A stretch of 64,000 bases of DNA from Lactuca virosa (Eukaryota; Streptophyta; Magnoliopsida; Asterales; Asteraceae). Both the position numbers and the translations under genes were made by a program. Every line of letters begins with the position of its first letter. Position 1 is the stretch's first letter. The stretch covers positions 252,591,648 through 252,655,647 of the forward strand of contig CAKMRJ010005412.1 in NCBI GenBank assembly GCA_928212115.1, in the 5' to 3' direction. Under the pieces are notes generated by a model. It was not told the origin of the DNA and did no database searches. It saw only the letters and a list, made by a program, of their open reading frames with translations. This document shows, one piece after another, positions 1 to 11,699 of the stretch.

Positions 1-519
1 GTACATTTATTATTTCATGTAGTTGCATTCCATTTACATTTTAATTTCATACATTTTCAATATTTTTGGGACATTTTTTATAAAATGATGGCATCGGATA
101 TTTGTGCGTATCTTAAAGTGTTGCAGGAACATTTGAAGATGACAATATGCTTGATGTTGATAAAGCTTCCGTGTAAATTTCAGGAAATCGGGGAAGGAAA
201 AAAATATTTCTATTGAGTCGTAGAAATATGTAAACAGAAAATGTTTAATTCTTAAAAATTATGTTAGAGTATCTTGTATCGGTGCGATACGGTCTTATAA
301 ATGACTATATATGTTGGAGTCTCTCTCCCTACAAGTTTTTTTTGGAATAAAAAAATAATTTTAGATCCACATATATTTACATGGTATCATAGTTCACGTC
401 CTGCACCCTTGTGGCTCAGCACATCCCTATCTATCCTCATCGAGTCTCTTCTTATGAAGATGCAATATTGGCTCCATATATATTTACAAACTAAAAGATA
501 AAAAAGAAAAAAAAATGTT
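1..519. other. AT-rich intergenic stretch, no gene seen
   Basis: No coding frame of convincing length or composition is present on either strand, and I recognise no repeat. The stretch ends at the target-site duplication of the hAT element that follows. Confidence 0.5.
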
Positions 520-527
520 TTGTTACA

Positions 528-1680
528 CAGTGTTGCAGAAATCGGCCTTGTCGGCCGATTAATCGTTTGACGGCCTTGAACCGATTGCGATTAGGGTGCT
601 TGGCAGAAATTAGGGATGGAAAAAACCCCACACCCGATGGGGAACCCGAAACCCGCACCCGTTTTGACTGGGGAATCCCCACATTGACCGGGGATGGGGG
701 CGGGGATGGGGAATCCCCGAATAAAAAAAGTGGGGATGGGGATGGGGATGGGGATGGGGATAACCCTAATCCCCGACCCTAGACCCGCCCCCGATATCTA
801 TTAATATAAAAAACAATAAAAACATATATTTATAGTACAATTTACAATATATAAAACTTGATCCAAAGTAACCTAACTCATTAGTAATTACTTGGTTGAA
901 ATTATATTTTTTTTTCTTTTATCTAATTTAAACTCGTGTATAATTTTTTTCTATTTGGTTTATCTATTTTACCTCAAATATCACTCTGATAACTTTTTTC
1001 TATTTGATTTTTCATGTATTTATTTAAATTTGGTAGAAAATTTATTTATATTTTTTATGCAATCTATGTATATTTTTATATTTTGTAAATCTTTAAACTT
1101 GTGCTGGTAAAATTGAAATTTAAAGTTTTTCTTTACGTAAAAGTTTTCATATTAAATAAGAAAAAAAATCCCCGATTCCCCGCTGGGGATCCCCAGTCCC
1201 CGTTGGGGGTGGGGATATGGGTTTATTTATATTCTCCGATGGGTATGGGGATGAGGATGGGGATTGGAATGAGAACTCGGGGATGGGGATGGGGATTGGG
1301 GTCCCCTGTATTCCCCGCCCCCGTTGTCATCTCTAGCAGAAATTGGTCAAAATCAGTCAAACTCGGGTTTGGCGGTCTCAGCGGTCATACGCGGGAAATA
1401 TTTTAAAACAATTCAAAAAATTTATTTTTCAAATATTAGACCAAAATTTTAAATTTTCAAAATTTTAAGTTATCAAATTTTAAAATATTATATTAAAATT
1501 TTCAAAATTACAAAATTTTAAAAAAATAAATTTTCAAATACTTAATTTTTTAGGAAATATTATTTTTTTTAAATAATTTTATTAATAATTTAGGGTCCCC
1601 GATTAATCTCGCCCTAGTCCAATTAATCGCTTATCGTCAGTCGACCGTCGAGTTACTGCCAAGTGATATTTACAACCTTG
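528..1680. mobile_element. Non-autonomous hAT element, family 1 copy 1 (split by another hAT)
   Basis: The element starts CAGTGTTGCAGAAATCGGCC and ends TTTACAACCTTG, so its ends are imperfect inverted repeats (CAGTGTTGCA against CAAGGTTGTA). It is flanked by an imperfect 8-bp duplication, TTGTTACA at 520-527 and GTTTTACA at 1681-1688 (6 of 8 match), the length expected for hAT transposition. The subterminal sequence is rich in CCGATTAATCG-type motifs shared with copies at 13549 and 33128. Without the inner insertion it is about 420 bp and has no coding capacity. The 1400-1600 part is very AT-rich. Confidence 0.7.
611..1335. mobile_element. Non-autonomous hAT element, GGGGAT-rich family, inserted in the older hAT
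   Basis: The ends are TAGGGATG and CATCTCTA (7 of 8 inverted match). The flanking 8-bp duplication GCAGAAAT is perfect at 603-610 and 1336-1343. The subterminal zones carry many GGGGAT and ATCCCC hexamers facing each other (about 640-780 and 1165-1320), so the two halves could pair extensively. The core (about 790-1150) is AT-rich with no convincing ORF. The perfect duplication shows that it landed inside the surrounding hAT copy, so it is the younger of the two. Confidence 0.82.
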
Positions 1681-2383
1681 GTTTTACAAAAGATGTAAAA
1701 ATAGCTTGCAGAGTTGGAAGACGTTTATAACTCTATAGCTTCTAAAGTTTGTCAACTTTTTTTCAATTTGTTTAAAAAAAATCGATTCGGGTTTTTTGTT
1801 TGTTTTTTATCGAATTTTTCAAGTTTTTTATTTAATTTTTCTTGTTTTTTTCAATTTGTTTTTGTTTTGGATTGTTGTTTGTTCTTGGTTGATTTTGTTT
1901 TGAATTTGAACATTGTTCTTATTGACTTTTGGCACATGATGGTTTTCGAAGTTGGTAACGATGGTGGTGATGGTAATGAGTAATGCTATGATATGGTTAC
2001 TCGTATGATTTAATTTAATTTAACTTTATTTAGATAAATAAATAAATTTTAGCATACAGGCTTAAAAGAACACATACATTTTTCTTTATGCAGATTGTAT
2101 TGAAAATTTAATGGGTAAATTACAAGTTGTCAAATTCCAAGCATCCCACCTTTAGTGGGAGGAGTAACTAAAAATGTGTTATAAGTTTTTTTTCTTGTTA
2201 AGCCTTTAAACTTTAAAGACTTTAGTGAATACTAGAGATTAACCAAACTTACACATCGTGATACGTTAGGTATAGTTAATAAATACAACTCTCAACGGAC
2301 AATATTGTGATACGTTATAATCAAATCTGATATAGGTGTAGTTAATAAATACAGCTCTCAAGTCTCAACGGACAATATTAGGG
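1681..2383. other. Intergenic, T-rich, with a short imperfect duplication
   Basis: There is no gene. Two imperfect copies of a segment containing AGTTAATAAATACA and CAACGGACAATATT lie at about 2255-2310 and 2328-2380. The second ends exactly where the next hAT remnant begins. Confidence 0.4.
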
Positions 2384-2555
2384 ATGTCAAAAAGTCTCGT
2401 GGGACCCCGATCACGTGGGGGCCCCGTCACGTATGGGGGCATTTGTTGAAAAAAATCGGGGACGGGGGCGGGGGCGGGGGCGGGGGCAAGGTTAACCCTC
2501 GTTTTAATTTCGGGGGCGGAGGCGGGGGTTGGTAGTCCCGTCCCGAAACAAACTT
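2384..2555. mobile_element. Truncated hAT remnant of the G-rich TAGGGATG class
   Basis: The segment opens with TAGGGATGTCAAAAAG, the same kind of end as the element at 611, followed by GGGGCGGG-type tandem hexamers (about 2457-2500). I could not find a matching right end or target duplication, so it appears truncated. Its boundary on the right is approximate. Confidence 0.45.
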
Positions 2556-3484
2556 TGGGTCAGATGAAGAAAAAGAAGCAATTTTGAAGATTACATGGTT
2601 CGTGTGTTTTTGTTTGTATTTAAACATGTTGTGTAATTGGGTCAGATGCTAAAAATAGCAACAAACTTTGCCTGAATTGCAAGAAAGAGCAATGTACTTT
2701 TCGGTTTACGCAAGTCGTGTGTTTCTTAGCCTATTACACGAATCGTGTTAACCATGGCGCATCTTTATTAAGGCTAAGAGGGGTTGTGGCCCCCCTGAAT
2801 TTTTTATTAGAATAGTCAATGGACCAATATTTTTTATGCATAGCAGGCTTAAATATTTTAAACTTGGGTTGTGGCCCCCGTGTGCAGTCTGAATCAGAAG
2901 AGCAAGAGCAAAAGTCAAACGATCTAACAAATCGTCAACAATCATCGCTCAAACTCTAACCCAGTAACCCTCGTTGAGTCGTTGTCACTCCATCCTTCGT
3001 TGATATGATCATCGATTCATCGCCCCTCCCTGCTCAGGTATGTTCTCAATTATCAGTTCTCTCTATTTATCTATTCTCTCTTCTCCTATTCAGTTTTCTT
3101 TTGTGTTGATTTCAGCCCCCTGATTTTTATGTTCATAAATCATAATGATTTCAGATTGTTAGATAAATTGTTTATTGTTAGATAAATTTTACATAATTTA
3201 GGAGCATTGTTAGATAAATTATTGCATAATTTTATTATGATAGATGAATATTGAATTTAGGTTAGGAGCATTGTTGTGTTAGAGAAATTGTTGCAGAATT
3301 TTGCTTGTTGGTTTATAAGATGATGATTTTAATTTTGTTTTTATTGATACAATCATATAATTTCATGGGAAAAATGAAAATCATTGATTATTTTTTCAAT
3401 ATTTAGCTTTAAGAATTGTTTGGAAACTATTTATTTATGTTTTACTATCTTTGTTTTGCAACACTTAACTTGAACTTCATAATT
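2556..3484. other. Intergenic, no supported gene
   Basis: There are no long ORFs. Two GGTTGTGGCCCCC stretches (about 2785 and 2870) recall the leader regions of some hAT-derived genes, but no transposase frame follows them. Nothing here can be called firmly. Confidence 0.35.
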
Positions 3485-3930
3485 TTCAGACATTGTAAAT
3501 TGCAAAGGGTAACCATATATTAACCACAACATAATTCTTCAAAGAAAACTTCAATTGTTCAAGGGTCTCATATCTCACTTGATTTGCCTCATAAGGTTCC
3601 ATACTTCCTTTTTTTTCATTGTATTCAATGTTAAGACCTTCATTGTTGCACCATTCTTGCCAAACTCTTCATCAAGGTTACTATAGGGTCCATCACTTTT
3701 GTACACCCTTCCCTACAACAGCACCACACCGTTCAACATTTTGTTGTCATGTAATAGATTTAAATGTGTATCATTTTGAGTGTTTCTCATGAAACCTCGT
3801 AAAGCCTCCATCTATTTCAACATCTAATGAGACCCCACTTTCATGGTCATTATCATGGTATTTTACCTTACTCTCGTCCATATTTTCACTATTGATATTA
3901 AATTTCATGGGACAAGATGCCATTTAATGA
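3485..3930 (-). pseudogene. Possible decayed MULE (MuDR-type) transposase N-terminus
   Basis: Read on the minus strand from an ATG at about 3923, frames broken by shifts and stops give MASCPMKFNIN..., then, after several breaks, a segment ETLEQLKFSLKNYVVVN followed in another frame by GYPLQFT. The pattern of a phenylalanine-containing helix, KNY and NGYPLRF-like residues is what I associate with the N-terminus of plant Mutator-like transposases. No catalytic domain is present. This is inference from a short stretch; a coincidental match is possible. Confidence 0.25.
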
Positions 3931-5397
3931 GCTGTGAAAGAGAAATAGAATTCACAAAAAAAGTGTGAACATCTAACAAGGAATCTAACAAGAAATCGAC
4001 AAGAATATTGAACAACTTACAGTTTGGAGGTTATAATGTCGTGCAAAAGTAATTTGATTTCCATATAATCGTCCAGGCTTCGATGATTTGCTATTTGAAA
4101 ACACGTTTTGGAGGGTTGGATCTTATTTATCGATTTGTAAGTGTTATGTATTTAAATGTCTGAGTCATTAAAGTAAAAACTTGTTCTTGGTTGCATTTGT
4201 CCTTTGTAAAAATGTCACCGTTTGGATTTAATGGCGTAAAATGAAGCGAAGGAAACTACACATGGTGCATATACACGTGGTAGGTGTTGATTGGGATGTT
4301 TAAGGAAATGCCTTACCAACCATATATCAATAAAGGCATGGAAAAGGACCACACACAGTCACACAGCAAGCCAATATATAAAAAAAAAAATTTATATGTA
4401 ATATACCCATTTGCCAATTGCCATTTCTTCAAACCAAATTTCCCTATATTTAACACTAAAAGTTATTTTATTATATTTATAAACCATACTCATAGTCTCA
4501 TACCATGACAAATGGTCCTTGCCGACAACCCCAGAAAACTGTACTTGGATCTGACTAGCGTGGATCAACATCGGTTTTTGGTTCAAAACGCTGATTATTC
4601 ATTCTACTACAATTAAAGTATTTTTTATATTTTTATTTTTTAATTTCAAACGTGAAATGTTCTTTATTTTTATATTTTTCATATTACGAACCTCAAAAAA
4701 AATTATTTGGTCCATACCCTCGTTTAGAAGAAAAAAAAACCATTCCAATCCAATATCTACTGAAACAATCTCACTACTCAATGATAGATATGTGTTACTG
4801 ACTATCTTAGTATCTTACCTCCCTAACCCCATTTGTATGAGACAAATGTATTATTGTTGTTCTTATGACATTTATAATTGAAAAATCTAAAATTTATCTA
4901 AATTATCTGAACAGATGTCTTATATGGATTCTATAAACAAATTTTAAGTACATTTGCTTTTTTTTCTTTTATTAATTAGCAAACTATTTTATGTTTGAAA
5001 TTAAAGTGATCCGTTCATTTTGTGACAGTTAAAAACAGAAGTTAACAAGACATTGATTATTGCAGTTGATTGCCTGCCCATTGGGTAATCTTGCTCAGCC
5101 ATCAATCCAAGTTTGAAAAAAGTCTATACGACCATAGACCGAGTCAACTTTGATAAGTCAAGATAATAACTACGACAAACTTCACCAATTCGACTGTAAT
5201 CTATTCTCAATATTTTTTAGAAAACTAAAATAGTTAAATAGGGATTGTTATCATTTTTTATACTTTATGTATAAAAAAACAATTTAATAGAAAAAAAAAA
5301 AGTCAGAAAAATACGACTTTTGAATTTTCATTAGGTCTCACCTTTTACAAGTCCTTAAATATATATTATATTGAACATGATATCCGGACAGCATTTC
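3931..5397. other. Intergenic, no gene seen
   Basis: AT-rich sequence with only short random ORFs and no repeat boundaries that I could recognise. The right part is downstream of the RDR6 3' end. Confidence 0.4.
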
Positions 5398-5468
5398 ATT
5401 GCATTACTAAAGAAAAACCAACACATTCATTCAAGGAGAAAGTGGCAGAGTGGTCGTGCAGCCAAAAA

Positions 5469-5512
5469 CATGTAACAGTACCTGTAACTGTAACAGTAAC
5501 AGTAACAGCAAC
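5469..5512. repeat. GTAACA hexamer microsatellite in the presumed RDR6 3' UTR
   Basis: Degenerate tandem GTAACA units begin a few bases past the RDR6 stop codon (minus-strand gene, stop at 5517-5519). They probably lie in the 3' untranslated region. Confidence 0.6.
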
Positions 5513-5516
5513 TAAA

Positions 5517-8500
5517 TCACATGCGGTCAGCAAGATATCGCCCAAGCGAATCAATCGGTTTACACGAATTCCCGTCTCCTTTTCCCCTTTTCTTAATCTT
5601 AATTCTCGCGAGATAATCAGCTGCAATCCATGCAAAACTCAAATTCACAGTTTCACTTCCCCCATCAGGTTCTTGCAAATCCAATGATTCCTTAACCCAA
5701 TCCGGATGATAAGTAACCTGGTACCAAGCCGATGCCTTTCTCTCAAACATCACGTTTCTCTCTTCTTCCGGAAGCTGGTCAAACTCAGGACCTAAATGGT
5801 CAAACACCTTCCGGAAGTCTTTCCTTAACGCGCTATAAGCATGCTTGATTCTTTCTTTCATTTCCCCTTGTTTCTTGCTACTGTGTTTTGGCATTGACCA
5901 GATATGACCCGTGACAATTTCTTCTTCACGGGCCACCTTGTACTGTCCGAGAAGACCATTTAGTTGTCTGTCATATGATAGCTTAGATCCCCATGCGTCT
6001 TTTATAAAGTTTGAAGCTTCTAGAATCTCGAGATCTTTGTCATATGGAACATGGGTTGGGAGGATGTGAAGCTCTGAAGATGGCATGACATCATCGTTGT
6101 AAACGTCTTTGATTTGGCGATAGAGTTTCCCGAGGATTTTTTTGGATTTGTAAGATTGGAAAGTTTCTTTACCCATGTAGTCGGGGTATAGCTTTGGTCT
6201 CAGCTGAGGTGGCATGCTGACAATCTTCCCGGTTTTTGGGAAATCGACGGCTGTGGCGGCTAGTTCTGCTAGTTTTACGCATTTTTCATCCAGAGCTCCG
6301 TAATCGCTCATGTCAGCATGGACCACATGGGCGTTGCAAATTGTTCCAAGACTGTCGTTGACCATGTTTTTTGTGAAAAACTCTATTATGTCCTGTTGGG
6401 AAGAAAAAGTAAAAATGTAGAGTTAGATTCATAAGGTCAAAAACCAATGGGGTTTGACTTTTACTAATTTTCAACTTATTAAAGTATGTACTTTCCAAAA
6501 AAATTCATATCAATTTCAGCTTTCGAAAACTGCTATGTTTAAAGAGCAAAGTGAAAGTCAATCAAAAAGGTGGTACACCATGGAACCATTTAAGAAAAAA
6601 AAAAATGACCGTTTTGCCCTTGAAAAACTTCCTCGATACCCAATACAGCATATCAAAAGCTAAAGCAACCAGAAGGTTAAAATGGGTATATCAAAAAGTT
6701 ACCGAGTGTTTAACATCGCGTGGCAACTGTTTAGCTTCAGCAGCAGTGTACTCCATAGGTGGCCAGCTTGTTTTGCTAGGTGGGATAAGCATTTCATCCC
6801 AGGTAACAAAATACAGATCCCCATCAAGATCGCTTCCTGAAGCTTCATCCGTGTGGGGCCTATCACCCTTCTGGGGAAACACCAAACAATCAAAAAGATG
6901 TTCCAGTCCCGGAACATTCACTGCTTTCAAAACCCTAACATCACCCGGATGAAGACACGGGTTTTTCGCAATTACCACATTACCCTCAATCACCTTCAAA
7001 TTCCTATCCGTATCACAAAACCTCGACCCGTGTTTTGCAAAACAGTTCTCAACAGATGGATTCGATACTTGAATAAAACACTGACCTTGTTCAAGAACAC
7101 CCAATTCATCCAAACACCCCATTAACCACCTTCCATCTTGCACAAAAATTCTTGATTTTTCCCTCAAATCTTCAAGTTGAGCAACTCGAATACTACTTAA
7201 CATCCCCCTAAGATGAGGCTCACTTTGTGGTTTAAAACCCGCACCCAACATTATCGAAGCTGTGTTTCCACTTTCTGCACATGAAGCTGTGAGGACATCA
7301 AATGCAACATCAGTGTCTGTAAGCATTAAGTTCAATTTCTTCACCATTTTCATTTGCATATTCCAAAAGATATCATCTTCCACATTCAAAGCCGAAAGTA
7401 AAGTTATAATCTGTCTGTTTAAAAACCCGGGTTGTAACCTAGTCCAAGAACATATTTCAAGAACTGTATGATCAGATTCGAATTTATTCATACTTGGCCT
7501 TAAAGAAAGTTTTATATTATCTCCTTTTTTATCAGGCCACCACACAACTACCCCTTTACACCCTGCATATCTAATCTGATATGCACATGGTTGATTGTCT
7601 TTCAATTGTAGTTTTTCAGCAACTTCAAGGGCAAGTTCGGGAGAAATTTTCCCAACCCCATCTGAGAATGTATACCCGTTTCTTTTAATGTCTTCGAGTT
7701 CCAAATCAACCTCATGTCTCGGGACCTCAACTGTCGCGTATGTTGATGAAAAGCATTGTCCCATTCTTGCAGCACATTTCGCGACATTTTTGTTATTGAA
7801 TTTCCCCATCCAAGAGATTATATCTTTACAAGTAAGCTTATCTTTTTCAGCAAAAAACCATGCGGATCGATCACGTAATTGGTTTGCAGAAAAAGCTAAG
7901 AAAGAGTATTTTCGCCCACATAAGTAAAACCCTTGACTCAAAATGTTCTTCACACGTCTAAACATGGTTGTTTTTTGTGCTATAAAACTCGATGTTATGT
8001 CTTTAACAATGGGAGCAGGGTAGAAATTGAGAACATGGTTGTTTAATGTTCTCATACCTTCATCCATGAAGGTGACACGTAAAAACCGATCAGAAACATC
8101 GCGATAGTGTCGAAGAACACGGTTTGAAAGTTCAACTTCTGGAGGCAAACAATAAGCTTTACTTGGAGTAATGATCAATCTTCTCACTTCAATGATATCC
8201 TTTTGTCCTCCTTCTTCATCAATCAGTTTAGGGTTGTTCATCAGCCATTCTTGAACGATTTTGACCCGTGTAAATCCATCATACACGGGTCTACGGTAAG
8301 AGCAGATGTGTTTTAAGGCAGCAACAGTCACCTCCTCTTTCGCATCCCTAAGTAAATCGAATACCTTTTCTGTGAATTGATGTTGATTAATGATGCACTT
8401 ATTTAACACAGCATTCACCAAAAACAAGACTTTGAAGGGTATGTCCATCTTGTATTGAATGCAGAAAAACGGGTCCCGCAAAGGGGATCCGAAATCTGGT

Positions 8501-9426
8501 TCGTTTTCAACTTTTAGATTTTTTTTAAGGTGATCGATGTGTACCCTTTGTTCTTTAAGAAACTCCAAAGCTTTTTTTACTTTTGGGACATCACGGATCC
8601 GGATCAAAATACGGTAGGTGTTGCATCTCCCAATCGCGCCACCTGGCGTGAAATCAGTGGTCCGGATCCACGGATCATCATCATCCAACATTTCAGATGG
8701 GTGTGTAATAGCAATGTCATCATCTGCTGTTCTGTAGGAGATCAGAGGAGCTGAAGCTAACTGGAAAACTAACACCAAAGATGCCTGTGAATAATCCATG
8801 TACTCTTTGATATCATTCACATCTCTTGCTAAAAATTCCACTTTGTAGTTGCATTTAATCACAGCATGATCTTTTGTCCCCTTGAAAGAGAAAGCTGTGT
8901 CTTTGGTAAAGAGAAACTTACAACTACAGTCAAACGGGTCAATCAGAAAGTCAAGCCCAGAAGAAGGCCCTCTCCAGCCTACTAAAAACTCATCCCGGCT
9001 AGCTAACAGCCCAATTTCCAGAACCACATTTGACAACTTGAAGGGCGTTTTCGTCCTTCTACGTTGGTTCATTCGGTAAGGATTTTCTGGCCCTAAGTTA
9101 ACCTTTAAATAGTTGTTGTCCAGAACGAGTTCACATTTGCCTTCAGCTTCTTTTATAGAGTTGACTGAATCAGGATCAACGAAATGGACAAAAGCATGGG
9201 GCTCTACTTTCTCGTAATCATTCAGTTTTTGAATGTTTTCCAGGTCAGCATCAAATTCAGGATAAGTGTCGGGAGGTGTTGAAGACTTTTTTAGCCTACA
9301 CCTCCAAACTTGTCCTGCTTTTGCTTCAATGTAGTCCAAAAGCCTCTTTGCTGTGATATTATTATCAAACCCTCCTATACTGACTTGTGTAACCACTAGT
9401 TCCTTATCACTTCTCTCAGACTCCAT
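5517..9426 (-). CDS. RDR6: RNA-dependent RNA polymerase 6 (SGS2/SDE1 type)
   Basis: RDR6 copies cleaved or aberrant RNA into double strands for DCL4 in tasiRNA production, sense-transgene silencing and antiviral silencing, working with SGS3 (family knowledge). Coding exon 1 is 9426-6703 and exon 2 is 6392-5517. The 310-bp intron 6702-6393 has GT and AG ends, phase 0, and the join reads KHS then DIIEFF. The product is 1199 aa, very close to the roughly 1196 aa of Arabidopsis RDR6. The N-terminus (VVTQVSIGGF) is the RDR6-type RRM-like region. The catalytic motif DLDGD lies near residues 866-870 in the context HTDEASGSDLDGDLYF. The C-terminus has TGHIWSMPK and FAWIAADYLARIKI. No frame break is visible. 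The start is the first ATG and aligns with the family start. The RDR6 assignment rather than RDR1 or RDR2 rests on near-continuous similarity recalled along the whole protein. Confidence 0.95.
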
Positions 9427-10540
9427 TTTTTTCTTTAAAGATGTTTGAGTGTAAAGTTTAGAACTTTATAAGAAAGGGCTTCTTTCTTGGATCATGCAAG
9501 TGTTAATATGAAGGTCAAACCTGCAAATGATTTACACCGAACTCACAAGTGTTAATTCATTTTTATTATGTAAGTAATATAGTTTTCTCCTTGAATGAAA
9601 AGCAGGGAAATTTCGTGTAAAAGTAAAAGGTTAAGCATATTCGAAAATACATGTAGCATATAAGCCCCAAATAGCAAATACTAAAAAAGCAAAATGAACA
9701 AATATAATGTGTGTAAAGATTGATACTCTCATTGGGGAATTTCATCGAACGCCTTGTGTTCATAAATAAAAAGGAGGTCAAATATGTATAAATCATCAAA
9801 GAGATCCAAGTTGTAGTAGAGGAGATCGACTAACAGTTGGTGTTTATCATTAACATAAAAAGAGTCATCAAACAAGGGTTTATACTAGGTTAATCGATTT
9901 CTTTACTTCTTTACTTCTAAAAAAGAAGGAAAGAAAATGTATCAACATTAAAACATTCAAGAAAACATGGATTAAGCATAATTCATGAAACTAGTAGTTT
10001 GAAATGTAATATTTGACATTCAAAGGCCAAATCGCATAAAATATGGAACGGCGAGAGTAATGAAATCACATTATTAATTAAACCCTTCTTTCATTGTGCT
10101 TCACCATCACTGCACGCAAATTGAAAACCCACAAAAGAAACAACTTTCTGATTCGAAGTTTTATGATCAGGGCCCAATTCTCAATCGCAGTAAAAACAAT
10201 CAACAATCAAGAAGTAGAATACTGGAAAATTCTCATAATCGAACCCTAAAATCATGGATTTCCCACTAACCTTTAGTTCATTTGTGAGAAATGATGAAAC
10301 TCATTTCAGAAAGCGAATGATACACTGAGAAACAATTAAACTGAATGCGATCAAAAGGGATGAAGAAAAGCAAACAGACTGGTGATTGTACTTAGAATAA
10401 TAGAGGGAGGACAACTGGTTCTTTTTTGTGATACTCACGCGGGAATGCCTTCTCTCTTTCACCAAAAATGGGAATACAGACGAGAGAAAAATACCGAAAA
10501 TAATCACCTAATTTTTACTAAATTATACAAATGGTCCTTT
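9427..10540 (-). promoter_or_regulatory. RDR6 upstream region with a possible 5' UTR intron
   Basis: No coding frame is present. On the minus strand a donor-like AAGGTTAGT (about 10268-10276) and an acceptor-like TTTGCAGG (about 9520-9527) could bound a leader intron of roughly 750 bp ending about 95 bases before the ATG. This is inference from splice-site consensus only. No clear TATA box was assigned. Confidence 0.3.
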
Positions 10541-11344
10541 GTTTTGAAAAATAGTCACATGTTCGGTCCTATTTTGTATGTGGATGCTCGTGTGATTTCA
10601 AAGACTTCTACATTTGCTTCCTTAAGACCAACTCTATTTGTTTTTTACCGTTTAGTCTAAGCATATGCCTCGCATATCAGGGTACTTTCTTTGTTTCTTT
10701 ACTCTCCCACTCTCCCTTCACTTAGGATTTTAATGTAACATAAACCTTCAATTTTAAATCATTATTGTCTTTTCTTTTTGCACATAGTTGGACCCTCTTC
10801 CTAGAAAATATGATCAACAAAATGGTGATTTGTTCAGAAGGCCCACATGTAACCATGACATCTTGGACGGATCTCAACCCATGCAAGAGGTTTTGGTCTT
10901 GTCCCCAATTCGGTTCAAAGCCCAGATGTATCAGAGGGTTAGACCCTTTGATGTGCCCTATGCCACGTGATGTAATTCCAGGTTTGATGTGATCTAAACC
11001 AAATGTTTCTAGTCTGATGACGGTATCAGGTGTTGTCATCATTCGTTGAAGTCGAAGTTCATGTCACGTATGAAACATAGGTGGAATTATGAATAATTTA
11101 AGAGGATATTAGATTTTTTGTTCAAAAAAAAATGTTATCTAAGAACAAGTTTGAAGAATTTCTAAAACCAATGTGAAGAGGCTTAGAGGATGGAGTTTAT
11201 GTTTTCAGGATTAATAATATTTTTTGGTTTTACCCTTTCTTAACTCAATTTGACTCCTAGTCCTCTAATAGTAAATCTTCAAGGTGTTAATTTGCAATGG
11301 TTGCTAATGGAAACTCGTTTGGGGTTGATAATCTTTTTTGTATA
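10541..11344. other. Intergenic, no gene seen
   Basis: Contains only short overlapping ORFs on both strands (about 10720-11040) with no recognisable family and no splice structure. No repeat was identified. Confidence 0.35.
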
Positions 11345-11440
11345 CATAAAATTCGGTTTAATCCCGACTCTGTCCCCGGTTTTTTTTTAAAAATTATCGT
11401 GGACGGAATCGGGGTCCCATGGAGTTTTTGATATCCCTAC
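11345..11440. mobile_element. Short remnant of a TAGGGATG/CATCCCTA-class hAT
   Basis: CCCGACTCTGTCCCCGG and GATATCCCTA resemble the right-hand end of the G-rich hAT family seen at 611 and 2384. The left end and target duplication are missing. Confidence 0.35.
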
Positions 11441-11699
11441 TCATGCTCATTGATAAAGATTTTGGTATATATTTTAATAGTTTTGAGTAAGTTACATGAC
11501 TCGTCCTTGTGGTTCGGTCTAATATGCAAGTTTTGTCCTTAAATATAATTTTTCATTCGGACCGTCCTTCAAATATGTTTTTTGTTGCGGTTTTGGTCTC
11601 TAAATGATTTGAAATGACTAAATTATCCTACTGAGTTTTTAATCTTTTTTTATTATTAACTTAAATATAAACTTTTAATAAAGAATGTGGGTCTCACCA

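Noticed and set aside
567..782. Small Gly/Asp-rich protein
   Set aside because: It lies in the GGGGAT repeats of the inner hAT.
2748..3030. hAT transposase leader exon
   Set aside because: Only GGTTGTGGCCCCC phrases support it. No zinc finger or transposase frame follows.
5517..6365. A separate 282-residue gene
   Set aside because: It is the second coding exon of RDR6. The frame continues upstream to an AG at 6393 and joins the first exon in phase 0.
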